Shown: piece by piece, positions 1 to 7,692 of the stretch
Numbering within the stretch: position 1 is the first letter of the stretch
Layout of the letters: the number at the start of each line of letters is the position of its first letter
Assembly: GCF_001654615.1 (NCBI RefSeq)
Contig: NZ_LWUD01000014.1
Coordinates: forward strand, 1-56,103
Source: Ligilactobacillus aviarius
Lineage (GTDB): Bacteria > Bacillota > Bacilli > Lactobacillales > Lactobacillaceae
Direction: 5' to 3'
Length of the DNA stretch: 56,103 nucleotides
The notes under the pieces: model-generated
What the model was told of the DNA's origin: nothing
What the model saw: only the letters and a program-made list of their open reading frames with translations
Databases searched by the model: none
Position numbers and translations under genes: made by a program

Positions 1-1
1 G

Positions 2-1378
2 AAGGTTGCTTCAAGCAGCAAGCAGTCATCAAGTTTGAAGAGTTCAAGTAAGAAAGTTGCTTCAAGCAGTAAGAAGAGCTCAAGCTTGAAGAGTTCAAGT
101 AAGAAGGTTGCTTCAAGTAGTAAGAAGTTATCAAGCTTGAATAGTTCAAGCAAGAAGAGCTCAAGTTTGAATAGTTCAAGCAAGAAAGTAGTTTCAAGCA
201 GTAAGAAGTCATTAAGCTTAAATAGTTCAAGCAAGAAAACTGTATCAAGCAGCAAGGAATCATCAAGCTTGAATAGTTCAAGCAAGAAAGCTGTATCAAG
301 CAGCAAGGAATCATCAAGCTTAAATAGTTCAAGCAAGAAAGTTGTTTCAAGCAGTAAGAAGTCATCAAGCTTAAAGAGCTCAAGCAAGAAGATTGCTTCA
401 AGCAGTAAGGAATCAACAAGCTTGAAGAGCTCAAGCGCAATCAAGAGTTCAAATACGAAATCAACAACAGGACGTAGTCACCGTGTTGTGATTCGTTCAG
501 TTAAGTCATCAAATGCAGTCAAAGGATCAAGCAGTGCAAAGAGTTCATCAATTGTTTCACAATCATCGAGCTTAAATAGTTCAAGCAAGAAGGCTATTTC
601 AAGCAGTAAGCAGTCATCAAGCCCAATCAAGCACTCAAGTATGAAGATTGTTTCAAATAGTCAGTTGTCAAGCATCGCTAAGCGTTCAAGCGTTAATGCA
701 GCGAAAACGTCAATTAGTAAGGAAAATTCAGAAGAAGTATCTGAAGAGCCGCTTGTGAAATCTTCAGAAGTTGATTTATCCAGTGTTCAAAATGGTAAGA
801 ATGACGAACAAATTAATGGAAATAATGATTCTAAGGAGACAACAGTTATTAGTTCGAAGGTTATTAATGTTTCATCAAATAAAAACATTCCAGTAACCGT
901 AAATAGTACTAAAGAAGTCCCAGTACCGGTTAAAAACGGTTCTTCGATTAGCAGCAGTATAAAGAATGAAAGTATTCCAGTGACGTCGATGACATCAACG
1001 ACGGTGATCTATTCTAAGGTAATTGGAGTACCAGTTAAATCTGAACTTTTAGTTTCGCACAAAGAGAATCAAAATCCTGGAAACGGAACACCAACTTATC
1101 ATTCACATTCGGCTGAAGATTCGGCTAGAAAAGCAACTGGACAATCAGAAGAAAATTCTCAGGTGATTAAAAAACAACAAAATTTAATGGATATTAAAAC
1201 AACTGCAAAGTCGATGGAACAATCATCGTCTTCAAGTAAAAAATACGCACCATCGTTTACAAATAAACGGAGTGAAAAACAGCTTCCACAAACGGGAGAA
1301 GCTGTTTCACTGTTCGAAGTGGTGATTGGAATCATGACGATTGCATTGGGTTATAATCTTTTAAAGAAGTTTAAGTAA
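2..1378 (+). CDS. Serine-rich LPXTG-anchored surface protein (5' end outside window)
   Basis: The reading frame is open to the left window edge, so the N-terminus and signal peptide are missing and no true start is visible; the first in-frame TTG at 35 is only a leucine inside the repeats. The N-terminal part consists of about eight copies of a 17-residue (51-bp) unit of the form NSSSKKVVSSSKKSSSL, one copy shortened. It is followed by a less repetitive Ser/Thr/Lys-rich spacer. The C-terminus is a sortase signal: LPQTG at 1283-1297, a hydrophobic segment and a short KKFK tail. By analogy with such proteins it is a cell-wall-linked adhesin or stalk, possibly glycosylated on serines; that function is inferred. 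A strong terminator follows. Confidence 0.85.
   Translation, partial: KVASSSKQSSSLKSSSKKVASSSKKSSSLKSSSKKVASSSKKLSSLNSSSKKSSSLNSSSKKVVSSSKKSLSLNSSSKKTVSSSKESSSLNSSSKKAVSSSKESSSLNSSSKKVVSSSKKSSSLKSSSKKIASSSKESTSLKSSSAIKSSNTKSTTGRSHRVVIRSVKSSNAVKGSSSAKSSSIVSQSSSLNSSSKKAISSSKQSSSPIKHSSMKIVSNSQLSSIAKRSSVNAAKTSISKENSEEVSEEPLVKSSEVDLSSVQNGKNDEQINGNNDSKETTVISSKVINVSSNKNIPVTVNSTKEVPVPVKNGSSISSSIKNESIPVTSMTSTTVIYSKVIGVPVKSELLVSHKENQNPGNGTPTYHSHSAEDSARKATGQSEENSQVIKKQQNLMDIKTTAKSMEQSSSSSKKYAPSFTNKRSEKQLPQTGEAVSLFEVVIGIMTIALGYNLLKKFK
35..440 (+). repeat. 51-bp tandem repeats coding for SSSKK units
   Basis: In-frame degenerate tandem repeats with a 51-bp period, dominated by TCA/AGC/AGT serine and AAG/AAA lysine codons. 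Units differ mainly at third positions and at K/E and V/A positions. Such arrays expand and contract by slippage or recombination, so copy number may vary between strains. Confidence 0.85.
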
Positions 1379-1382
1379 AAAG

Positions 1383-1416
1383 AAAAGAGGCTGTGACAAG
1401 TCACAACCTCTTTTCT
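1383..1416. terminator. Bidirectional intrinsic terminator
   Basis: Arms 1383-1397 and 1400-1414 pair over 15 positions with one mismatch and a 2-nt loop. There is a T-run on the plus side, and A-rich sequence on the other side gives a T-run on the minus strand. It ends the LPXTG gene and also forms the 3' end of the minus-strand structured repeat copy at 1384-1541. Confidence 0.85.
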
Positions 1417-1541
1417 ATATCCGCATAATTGGGTCGAGCTACGACGCGAAGCTAGAGGAAGTTCGAAAGCCTTCGAATCTTGTGCGATTCGTTCGACTTT
1501 CTGCTTCCACCACGTTTATTTTTAACGTTTTGTCACACCTT
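1384..1541 (-). repeat. Structured dispersed repeat, copy A (possible ncRNA)
   Basis: Read on the minus strand this ~158-bp element aligns along its length (roughly three quarters identical by eye) with 30332-30486 on the plus strand. It starts GGTGTGACAAAACG, contains a long imperfect hairpin (GGAAG, GAAAG and CGAATC arms with their partners) and ends in a terminator hairpin plus T-run. The paired arm GAAAG/CTTTC here is GAAAA/TTTTC in the other copy, a compensatory change. No ORF fits it. It fills most of the 1379-1697 gap. Confidence 0.7.
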
Positions 1542-1697
1542 CTTTATTTGAATTGTTTGTTTAAAATTTTTAAAATATTCATTAGTGTTAATTTTTAAAT
1601 GTTAAAATTTAGTATATTTTTAATTGATAAGTAAGTTATATAAGGACATAAAAGGTATAATATAATTCTAGCAAGAAAATTGAGAGCAAGGATCACT

Positions 1698-3071
1698 ATG
1701 TTACAGTTTATATCACTTTTAATTGAGCCATTGCATGTGATGTGCTTTTACATGTTATTTTTCGCTCAAAATTGGTCACGGATGAAAGAGGTACGAACCA
1801 ATAAATTTGTTAAGCTTGCAATTACTATTATTACGATGCTAGTAATTCAGGTGGTTATTGAAATCGCAGTTCCGATTCCGTGGTTGATGATTTTATGTAC
1901 AAATTTAGCAACGATTTTATTTTTGATTTTATTTACATACCTGTGTTTGCGACAACATGATAGTTCAGATTTGACGTTGAGAATTAATGTGTTGCTTTCA
2001 ATGGATATTTTCATTGCGATTCAAATTTTCTGTGCTTTCTTAGATAAGTCACTAATTGTTTTATGTCACAATGCTGATCTAGTTCATCCGATGTTTTTAG
2101 TGGTGATTTTACACAACATTATTGAAGCGATTTTGTCTATTACTTTGGGAATTATTTCGAGTCGATTATATAATATTGATCGAATTATTGATCGAAAAAT
2201 TGATAAACAGATTCAACGGATTGTGATTGGAATGTTTATCATCACGTATGCTTTAACCGGGGTTTATACCATGATGCAACAACTTTATGATCATGTTGAA
2301 AACTTGTTAATCTTTTTACTGATTCAATTAGTTTTATTTTGGGTTTTGTATTTTTCAGTCAATCGACGGGAAAAGCAACGGATTCATAATAAAATGGTTG
2401 AAGATCGCTTAAGTAATTTAAAAGAGTATACGGATCATTTGGAACAGGAACAACGCCGTTTACGAAAATTTAAACACGACTATCAAAATATGCTGTTAAG
2501 TTTGGAAGAGAACTTAAGATCCACTGATTCGGAAGATGCAAAAAAATATGTTGAAACGTTTAAGCAGTATAGTGACACTTATATAAGTGAAAGCGGATTA
2601 TGGGTATTTAATGATTTTGATAATATCAAAACTCCATATTTAAAGAGCATTTTGATTAATAAAACTTCACAGGCAATTAAGCAGAAAATTGATATTCATT
2701 TTGAGTGCAAGTATGATGTGGATGAAATTTCAATGAAGCCATATGATTTAGTCAGAATCATTGGGATCGCATATGATAATGCAATCGAGGCAGTTAAGAA
2801 TCTTGATCAAAAGTATAGAAAAATCGATCTTTTAGTTTATCGTACTCAAGGGCAAGTTGAAATTACAATTGCTAACCCAGTTTTAAAGAATAAAAACTTA
2901 TCACATATCAAAAAGGAAGGAATAACCACTAAAAAAGGTCATTCTGGTTTTGGCTTGGCAAATATTGAAGAAATTAGCGACCAGTATCCTAATTTATTAG
3001 TTAATTATCAAGAAAAAGACGGCTGGTTTACGATTCAATTTGTGATTATGGATACAAAGAATGATAAATAA
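1698..3071 (+). CDS. AgrC/HPK10-type sensor histidine kinase, orphan
   Basis: About the first 225 residues form several hydrophobic membrane segments. A linker and dimerisation helix follow with the phospho-acceptor H260 in KFKHDYQNML, then a GHKL ATPase domain with N-box DNAIEA and G-box GFGLAN. This is the architecture of peptide-pheromone receptor kinases (AgrC, PlnB). ATG 1698 is preferred over the upstream TTG 1680 because an AAGGA sits 5 nt before it; this gives 457 residues. Such kinases normally have a LytTR response regulator and a pheromone gene alongside; neither is present here. The neighbours are two serine-rich surface protein genes. The ligand and partner regulator are unknown. 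Confidence 0.8.
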   Translation: MLQFISLLIEPLHVMCFYMLFFAQNWSRMKEVRTNKFVKLAITIITMLVIQVVIEIAVPIPWLMILCTNLATILFLILFTYLCLRQHDSSDLTLRINVLLSMDIFIAIQIFCAFLDKSLIVLCHNADLVHPMFLVVILHNIIEAILSITLGIISSRLYNIDRIIDRKIDKQIQRIVIGMFIITYALTGVYTMMQQLYDHVENLLIFLLIQLVLFWVLYFSVNRREKQRIHNKMVEDRLSNLKEYTDHLEQEQRRLRKFKHDYQNMLLSLEENLRSTDSEDAKKYVETFKQYSDTYISESGLWVFNDFDNIKTPYLKSILINKTSQAIKQKIDIHFECKYDVDEISMKPYDLVRIIGIAYDNAIEAVKNLDQKYRKIDLLVYRTQGQVEITIANPVLKNKNLSHIKKEGITTKKGHSGFGLANIEEISDQYPNLLVNYQEKDGWFTIQFVIMDTKNDK

Positions 3072-3080
3072 AGTATTTAA

Positions 3081-3128
3081 TGATGGAATAAATGCGACTG
3101 TAGGAAGCGTTTATTCCATTATTTTTTT
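3081..3128 (+). terminator. Intrinsic terminator after histidine kinase
   Basis: GGAATAAATGC pairs with GCGTTTATTCC around an 11-nt loop and is followed by TATTTTTTT. Confidence 0.85.
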
Positions 3129-3512
3129 GTAGGAGGAAAACCAAAAATATTATTTTAATAAAAAACTTTATTTATTAAAATAATATATGCAAAACCGGAA
3201 ATTAATTGGATGTAACATTTTCTTAACTATTTTTTAATATTTAATAAAATTATTTCAATTTATTCAATAACAGTTCTTATTTTATTTATTGAACCAATGG
3301 CTATAAATCGCTGATTTGTTAGTCATTAAGCAGGAAAAATAATCAATAACAATTACCAAAGACGAATGGATTTTAGATTAATGTTATTAACAAAAATTCA
3401 CAAAATTAGCAAAAATAATTCATGATATATTGACAATTAGACTTTGATATGAGAAATTACATTTCAGTGATTAGCAATCATTATATAAAAAAGATAAGGA
3501 GTGAGTAATGAA
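3129..3512. other. AT-rich intergenic region with perfect inverted repeat
   Basis: No ORF is supported. It holds an isolated AGGAGG (3131-3136) without a usable start codon and a perfect 16-bp inverted repeat (3147-3162 and 3171-3186, 8-nt spacer) made only of A and T. TTGACA at 3430-3435 could be the -35 of the downstream gene but has no well-spaced -10. The inverted repeat could be an operator, a recombination scar or a hairpin; no choice can be made from sequence alone. Confidence 0.5.
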
Positions 3513-4961
3513 ATGGCAAATCACAAGAATCTTAAAAAAGTAATCGCGGTTTCAAGTATGGCAGCCGCAACAATGGGTGCAGGTGCAATGGTAAACGCTG
3601 ATAACGTTCACCAACAACCAGTATCATCACAAAAATCAAGCATTTCAACAAAGGTTTCATCAGAATCACAATCTGTTAAATCAAGCAGCAAAGTTGTATT
3701 GAAGTCATCACAAGCTTCATCAGCTAAAGCAGCAACATCATCAGTTGCTTCATCAAGTTCAAGTGCAGTTGCTTCATCAACTAAGCAAGCTGCTCAACCA
3801 ATGAACTTGGCTGCGACAGTTACACCTTCAATGACAAGTGCTCAACACGACACAATTCAAAACGACATTAACAACGTAAATAATGTGATCAACAAGTACC
3901 AATCAGATAACTCAATGGCTGTTTCAATGGCAAGTTCAAACTTTGGTACAGATCTTGTTACAGACGCACTTGGCGACTACACAAGCGGTTTGGCAACTAA
4001 GGAAGAACTTCAAAAGGATGTTCAAAAAGTTCAAGGTGTCCTTAACGATGACAAGGATGCTTTAGCTAAGGAAACAAATGCGCACGCAAAGGAAATTATT
4101 CAAGCCCAAGTAAAACTTGACCAAGATGTATACAACTTGTTATCACAAGCTGTAAACGGTAATGCTTCACAAGCTTCAAGCTCAAAGGCATCATCACAAT
4201 CATCAGCTAAGACTTCATCACAAAGTTCAAAGAAGAGCGAATCAAAGGTTTCATCATCAAAGAAAGCTTCATCAAGCTCAAAGGCTGATAACAAGAAAGC
4301 ATCATCACAATCATCAGCTAAGGCTTCATCACAAGCTTCAAAGAAGAATGAAACAAACGTTACTCCAGCAGTAAATGCGTTGAAGAACGATGCTGATAAG
4401 TACCAAAACTCAAGTGACGCAATCACAAAATCATATGCTCAAGAAGCACAACAATGGTTAGATACCGTTCAATCATTTGCAAACAATGGCCAAAACGACT
4501 CAAATGATGAAATCAACTTTCTTAAAAATGATATGAAGTCACTCGAAGACACATTGAATGCTAGTTGGTTTAAGGGTAATGCTCAAACAAAACAAATTAT
4601 GCAAGACCAAATCAATGCTGACAAAGCAATGTTGGCTTACTTAACAGGTCAAAACCAAGCTTCATCAACATCATCAAAGAAGAATGATGTTAAGGCATCA
4701 GCTAAGAAAGCTTCAAGCAACAAAGCTGTTAAGAACAACGGCGTAAAGAGCAATGCCAAGGTTGCTGCAAAGGCAGTTAAGGCTAACCACCAAGCAACAG
4801 TTTCAAGCAAGAAAGCTGCTGGAAAGCACGCAACAGCTAACTCAGCTAAGAAAGCTTCAATGCCACAAACTGGTGAAGCAAACAACGCTGGTATTTTAGC
4901 CGGAATCGGTGCCCTTGCAATTGCTGCAGCTGGCGCATTCTTATTCCGTAAGCGGGGATAA
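3513..4961 (+). CDS. Serine-rich cell-wall-anchored protein with duplicated helical domain
   Basis: 482 residues from ATG 3513, preferred because the GTG at 3501 lies inside the AAGGAGTGAG ribosome site. A Sec signal peptide ends near VNA-D, followed by a serine-rich stretch. A helical domain (about residues 100-220) and a second similar one (about 285-390) share an (N/D)KYQ start and an end followed by NQASS/NASQASS; they are separated and followed by Ser/Ala/Lys-rich linkers. The C-terminus is a sortase signal with MPQTG in place of LPXTG, a hydrophobic helix and FRKRG. The role is probably surface attachment or aggregation, not determinable from sequence. Confidence 0.85.
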   Translation: MANHKNLKKVIAVSSMAAATMGAGAMVNADNVHQQPVSSQKSSISTKVSSESQSVKSSSKVVLKSSQASSAKAATSSVASSSSSAVASSTKQAAQPMNLAATVTPSMTSAQHDTIQNDINNVNNVINKYQSDNSMAVSMASSNFGTDLVTDALGDYTSGLATKEELQKDVQKVQGVLNDDKDALAKETNAHAKEIIQAQVKLDQDVYNLLSQAVNGNASQASSSKASSQSSAKTSSQSSKKSESKVSSSKKASSSSKADNKKASSQSSAKASSQASKKNETNVTPAVNALKNDADKYQNSSDAITKSYAQEAQQWLDTVQSFANNGQNDSNDEINFLKNDMKSLEDTLNASWFKGNAQTKQIMQDQINADKAMLAYLTGQNQASSTSSKKNDVKASAKKASSNKAVKNNGVKSNAKVAAKAVKANHQATVSSKKAAGKHATANSAKKASMPQTGEANNAGILAGIGALAIAAAGAFLFRKRG

Positions 4962-4985
4962 TTAAAAATTAAGAACTATCTTTAA

Positions 4986-5017
4986 GTCACAGGCGGTCAC
5001 GTCTGTGGCTTTTTTTA
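4986..5017 (+). terminator. Intrinsic terminator
   Basis: CACAG...CTGTG hairpin followed by a T7 run, directly after the serine-rich protein gene. Confidence 0.75.
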
Positions 5018-5059
5018 TGTGGTTGGGAATAGTGTTGGAAAAGATGTTTGATATGATAA

Positions 5060-5207
5060 AAATCTTAAAAAATAAGAACGGCACAAAGAACCCTAATTAG
5101 GGTTCCTCGAAATTCCATCAATCCATGCAGGCACGGGCGTACGCCTTTACAAGGATGACAAAAGTTTGGTGAAAAGGGTGAAAAATTTGAAATCCCCCCT
5201 TTTTAAT
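5060..5207 (+). ncRNA. Candidate structured RNA (low confidence)
   Basis: No ORF. The segment holds an 18-bp perfect palindrome (5088-5105, GAACCCTAATTAGGGTTC), a 10-bp perfect palindrome GGCGTACGCC (5136-5145), and a terminator-like AAAAGGG...CCCCTTTTTA (5172-5205). Hairpins in series ending in a terminator suggest a small transcript, but I see no convincing promoter; these could instead be operators or remnants. Confidence 0.3.
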
Positions 5208-5317
5208 AGATTGTACTCTAAGTACATTTATATCTTAAGCGAAAGTATGTTCGATGTAAATAGAATGATGATTGATTTTTTTTATCGGATTTATTAAAAT
5301 GTAAGTGAAAAGGGTGA

Positions 5318-5347
5318 GGCTCACACAGCTGTGTGGGCTTTTTTTAT
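5318..5347 (+). terminator. Orphan intrinsic terminator
   Basis: GCTCACACAGCTGTGTGGGC self-pairs and is followed by a T7 run. It has no coding sequence ending just upstream; the nearest is 360 bp away and already has its own terminator. Confidence 0.75.
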
Positions 5348-5357
5348 TTTGACGTTA

Positions 5358-5394
5358 TGTAAGCGTTGTCTTGACTAAAATTTACTTATATAAT
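5358..5394 (+). promoter_or_regulatory. Promoter with overlapping cre-like site for the Gfo/Idh/MocA gene
   Basis: -35 TTGTCT 5366-5371, 17-nt spacer, -10 TATAAT 5389-5394. TGTAAGCGTTGTCT at 5358-5371 resembles a CcpA cre and overlaps the -35, suggesting carbon-catabolite repression. Confidence 0.6.
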
Positions 5395-5422
5395 ACAAGT
5401 AAACGTTAATGGAGGAAAAGCA

Positions 5423-6403
5423 ATGAAAAAGTACAATTGGGCAATTGTCGGCACTGGCTGGGCAGCTAGTGACATGGCAGATGCATTAAATAAGGAAAAT
5501 GGCGAAATCTACGCAGTGGTTAATCCACATAAGGAGCATGCCGATCAATTTGCAGAAAAGTATCAGGTAAAAAAGACGTATTATGACTATGCGGCAATGC
5601 TTGCGGATTCCAACGTTGACATTGTTTATATTGCAACCCCGCATACATTTCATTATGAACAAATCAAGCAAGCGTTAAATGCAGGTAAACACGTCTTTTG
5701 CGAAAAGGCGATCACCGTTAACGCAGCTCAATTTGATGAAGTTGAACAGCTTGCACGCTCAAAAAATTTGATTTTGACAGAAGGTTTTACGTTATATCAC
5801 ATGCCGCTTTATCGCCAAGTTAAGCAATTGATTGCAGATGGTAAACTGGGTGAAATCAAAATGGTTCAGGTCAACTTCGGCAGTTTAAAGAACGATGATC
5901 CAACGCAACGATTCTTCAGCAAGGATCTTGCAGGCGGTGCGTTGCTTGATATTGGAGGATACGCAACGGCATTTGCACGGATGTTTCTTGATACGCCGCA
6001 TGTGGCTGAAACGTCGGTTAAGTTTTTTGAAACCGGGGTTGATGAAATGTCAGGGATCATTTTGAAAAATGCGAAGGAACAAATGGGAGTAATCAGTCTT
6101 TCATTCCGGGCTAAACAACCGAAACGCGGCGTTGTTTCCGGAACAAAGGGATTTGTTGAAATCAATAATTATCCGCGAGCAACGGAAGCTGAGATTACGT
6201 ATACATCTGATGCGCATACTTCAACGACTGACAAAATTAGTGCAGGGAAAACCGATGAGGCGCTGCAATATGAAGTGCGCGACATGCAACGGTACATTGA
6301 ACAGGGGCATGATGATGGCGAATTAGAATTCAGTCGCGATGTGGCCCACATTTTAGATGATGTGCGTTCTGATTGGGGAATGCGGTATCCATTTGAGAAA
6401 TAG
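5423..6403 (+). CDS. Gfo/Idh/MocA family NAD(P)-dependent oxidoreductase
   Basis: 326 residues, the usual length. An N-terminal Rossmann fold starts with VGTGWAASDMADAL (nucleotide-binding glycine motif), and the family motif CEKA lies near residue 93 where CEKP is typical. The C-terminal part is the alpha/beta substrate domain, with GGALLDIGGY near residue 170. It reduces or oxidises a sugar, inositol or similar polyol; the substrate cannot be assigned. GGAGG lies 7 nt before ATG 5423. It is monocistronic, with its own promoter carrying a cre-like site and a terminator after it. Confidence 0.85.
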   Translation: MKKYNWAIVGTGWAASDMADALNKENGEIYAVVNPHKEHADQFAEKYQVKKTYYDYAAMLADSNVDIVYIATPHTFHYEQIKQALNAGKHVFCEKAITVNAAQFDEVEQLARSKNLILTEGFTLYHMPLYRQVKQLIADGKLGEIKMVQVNFGSLKNDDPTQRFFSKDLAGGALLDIGGYATAFARMFLDTPHVAETSVKFFETGVDEMSGIILKNAKEQMGVISLSFRAKQPKRGVVSGTKGFVEINNYPRATEAEITYTSDAHTSTTDKISAGKTDEALQYEVRDMQRYIEQGHDDGELEFSRDVAHILDDVRSDWGMRYPFEK

Positions 6404-6409
6404 AAAGGC

Positions 6410-6443
6410 GAGGCGTGGTTGGAAACCAACGCCTCATTTTTTT
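6410..6443 (+). terminator. Intrinsic terminator
   Basis: GAGGCGTGGTT pairs with AACCAACGCCTC (one bulge) and is followed by a T-rich run. Confidence 0.85.
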
Positions 6444-6455
6444 GATATCATTTTA

Positions 6456-6547
6456 TTGGATTCGATATCAAATCACCCTAAATGATATCGAATAATTGGC
6501 AATGATAACGAATATTCGATATCATTTACTTACAAATGATATTGAAT
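6456..6547 (+). promoter_or_regulatory. Tandem inverted-repeat operators before the Fic gene
   Basis: IR1: ATTCGATATCA 6460-6470 and TGATATCGAAT 6483-6493 (perfect, 12-nt spacer). IR2: 6514-6524 and 6537-6547, the same half-site with one mismatch and again a 12-nt spacer. A possible promoter, TTGGCA 6496-6501 and TATCAT 6520-6525 (18-nt spacer), overlaps IR2. IR1 including its spacer is repeated before the kinase gene at 7631-7664. Confidence 0.75.
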
Positions 6548-6561
6548 AATGGAGACTGATA

Positions 6562-7608
6562 ATGAAAAAGTTTGATTATAAGACCTTAAATCATTTGAAA
6601 CTTACAAATTCAATTGTTAATAAACTAAATAAAATATATGAGATTCGCGGGCAAACAGTAAGTTATCAAGCGGAAGCGACAGAGGTTCTTGAACGATTGA
6701 CAGAAGTTGCAAAAATTCAAAGTACGGATGCTTCTAACCGAATTGAAGGAATTTACACCACCGATTCACGATTGAAAAAGATCGTTGAAAGTAAAGTTGA
6801 ACCGCATAACCGCAGCGAAGCTGAAATCTCGGGATATCGGGATGTGTTGAAGCTGATTCACGAAAATTATACTTACATGCCGGTTAGTAAAAACACAATT
6901 TTAGCAATGCATAAACAGTTATTTGAATATACTGGTGATTCATGGGGCGGTCAGTTTAAAGATACAAATAATCAAATTATTACAAAATATGCGGATGGCA
7001 GCGAGGAGATTCGATTTACCCCGTCGGCTGCGTTGATTACCCCTGAACTGGTTGAACAGTTATGCGCTGCGTATGATCAAGCCGTTGAAAGGTCAGATTT
7101 TTCGCCGTTAATTTTAGCCGGAGCGTTTATTTTTGATTTTGTTTCAATTCATCCATTCAAAGATGGAAACGGGCGAATGTCGCGGCTGTTAATGCTGTTG
7201 ACTCTTTATAAAACGGGATTTGATGTCGGTAAGTATATTAGTTTGGAAAAAATCATTGAGGAAACCAAACCGTCCTATTATGAAACTTTAAAGCAAAGTT
7301 CAGCAGGATGGAATGATAATCAGAATGATTACGAACCGTTTTTAGATTATTTCTTGGGAGTAATCGTAAAGGCATATTGGCTGTTTGAAGAACGTTTGGG
7401 AATTGTCGGTCATCAATCATTGTCAGCCTCGAAACTGGTAATCAAAATTTTACGCCAGGAATTACGGCCACTTTCAATGAGCGAACTTAGTGAAAAAATT
7501 CCTCAATTTAGCAAAATTACCATTCAACGAACGGTACGTAAATTACGCGATGAGCAACGAATTGAAATGATTGGTAAGGGAAAAAATACAAAATATATTT
7601 TGAAGTGA
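6562..7608 (+). CDS. Fic family protein (AMPylase-type) with C-terminal winged helix
   Basis: 348 residues. The active-site loop HPFKDGNGRMSR starts at H197, a complete HPFx(D/E)GNGRxxR, so nucleotidyl transfer (usually AMPylation of a target hydroxyl) is expected. SNRIEG at 58-63 matches the (S/T)xxxE(G/N) inhibitory helix, so it is a class II Fic with built-in autoinhibition. The last ~60 residues (from about 290) look like a winged helix-turn-helix, so the protein may bind the inverted repeats upstream of itself and of the next gene. GGAG lies 7 nt before the ATG. Target protein unknown. Confidence 0.88.
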   Translation: MKKFDYKTLNHLKLTNSIVNKLNKIYEIRGQTVSYQAEATEVLERLTEVAKIQSTDASNRIEGIYTTDSRLKKIVESKVEPHNRSEAEISGYRDVLKLIHENYTYMPVSKNTILAMHKQLFEYTGDSWGGQFKDTNNQIITKYADGSEEIRFTPSAALITPELVEQLCAAYDQAVERSDFSPLILAGAFIFDFVSIHPFKDGNGRMSRLLMLLTLYKTGFDVGKYISLEKIIEETKPSYYETLKQSSAGWNDNQNDYEPFLDYFLGVIVKAYWLFEERLGIVGHQSLSASKLVIKILRQELRPLSMSELSEKIPQFSKITIQRTVRKLRDEQRIEMIGKGKNTKYILK

Positions 7609-7627
7609 TTATTGAGAATCATTTTAA

Positions 7628-7677
7628 TTGATTCGATATCAAATCACCCTAAATGATATCGAATAATTGGATATGAT
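7628..7677 (+). promoter_or_regulatory. Repeat of the Fic operator before the zeta-like kinase
   Basis: ATTCGATATCA 7631-7641 and TGATATCGAAT 7654-7664 with the same 12-nt spacer as IR1 at 6460-6493. Similarity continues about 20 nt downstream (AATAATTGG then ATGATA). TATGAT at 7672-7677 may be a -10. A shared operator implies co-regulation of the two genes. Confidence 0.75.
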
Positions 7678-7692
7678 AGCGAAAGGCAGAAA

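Noticed and set aside
35-440. 51-bp spaced repeats that could suggest a CRISPR array
   Set aside because: The repeats are contiguous, in-frame and encode SSSKK units of an LPXTG protein; there are no unique spacers and no cas genes.
3131-3136. AGGAGG as the ribosome site of a small pheromone gene after the kinase
   Set aside because: No ATG, GTG or TTG lies at proper distance and stop codons follow in every frame.
4100-4885. Long antisense ORFs within the serine-rich gene (4100-4426 and 4649-4885, minus strand)
   Set aside because: They arise from the low-complexity serine/alanine/lysine codons, lack ribosome sites and have no family likeness.
5088-5105. The 18-bp palindrome as a CIRCE or HrcA operator
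   Set aside because: The sequence lacks the TTAGCACTC half-site and no heat-shock gene is near.
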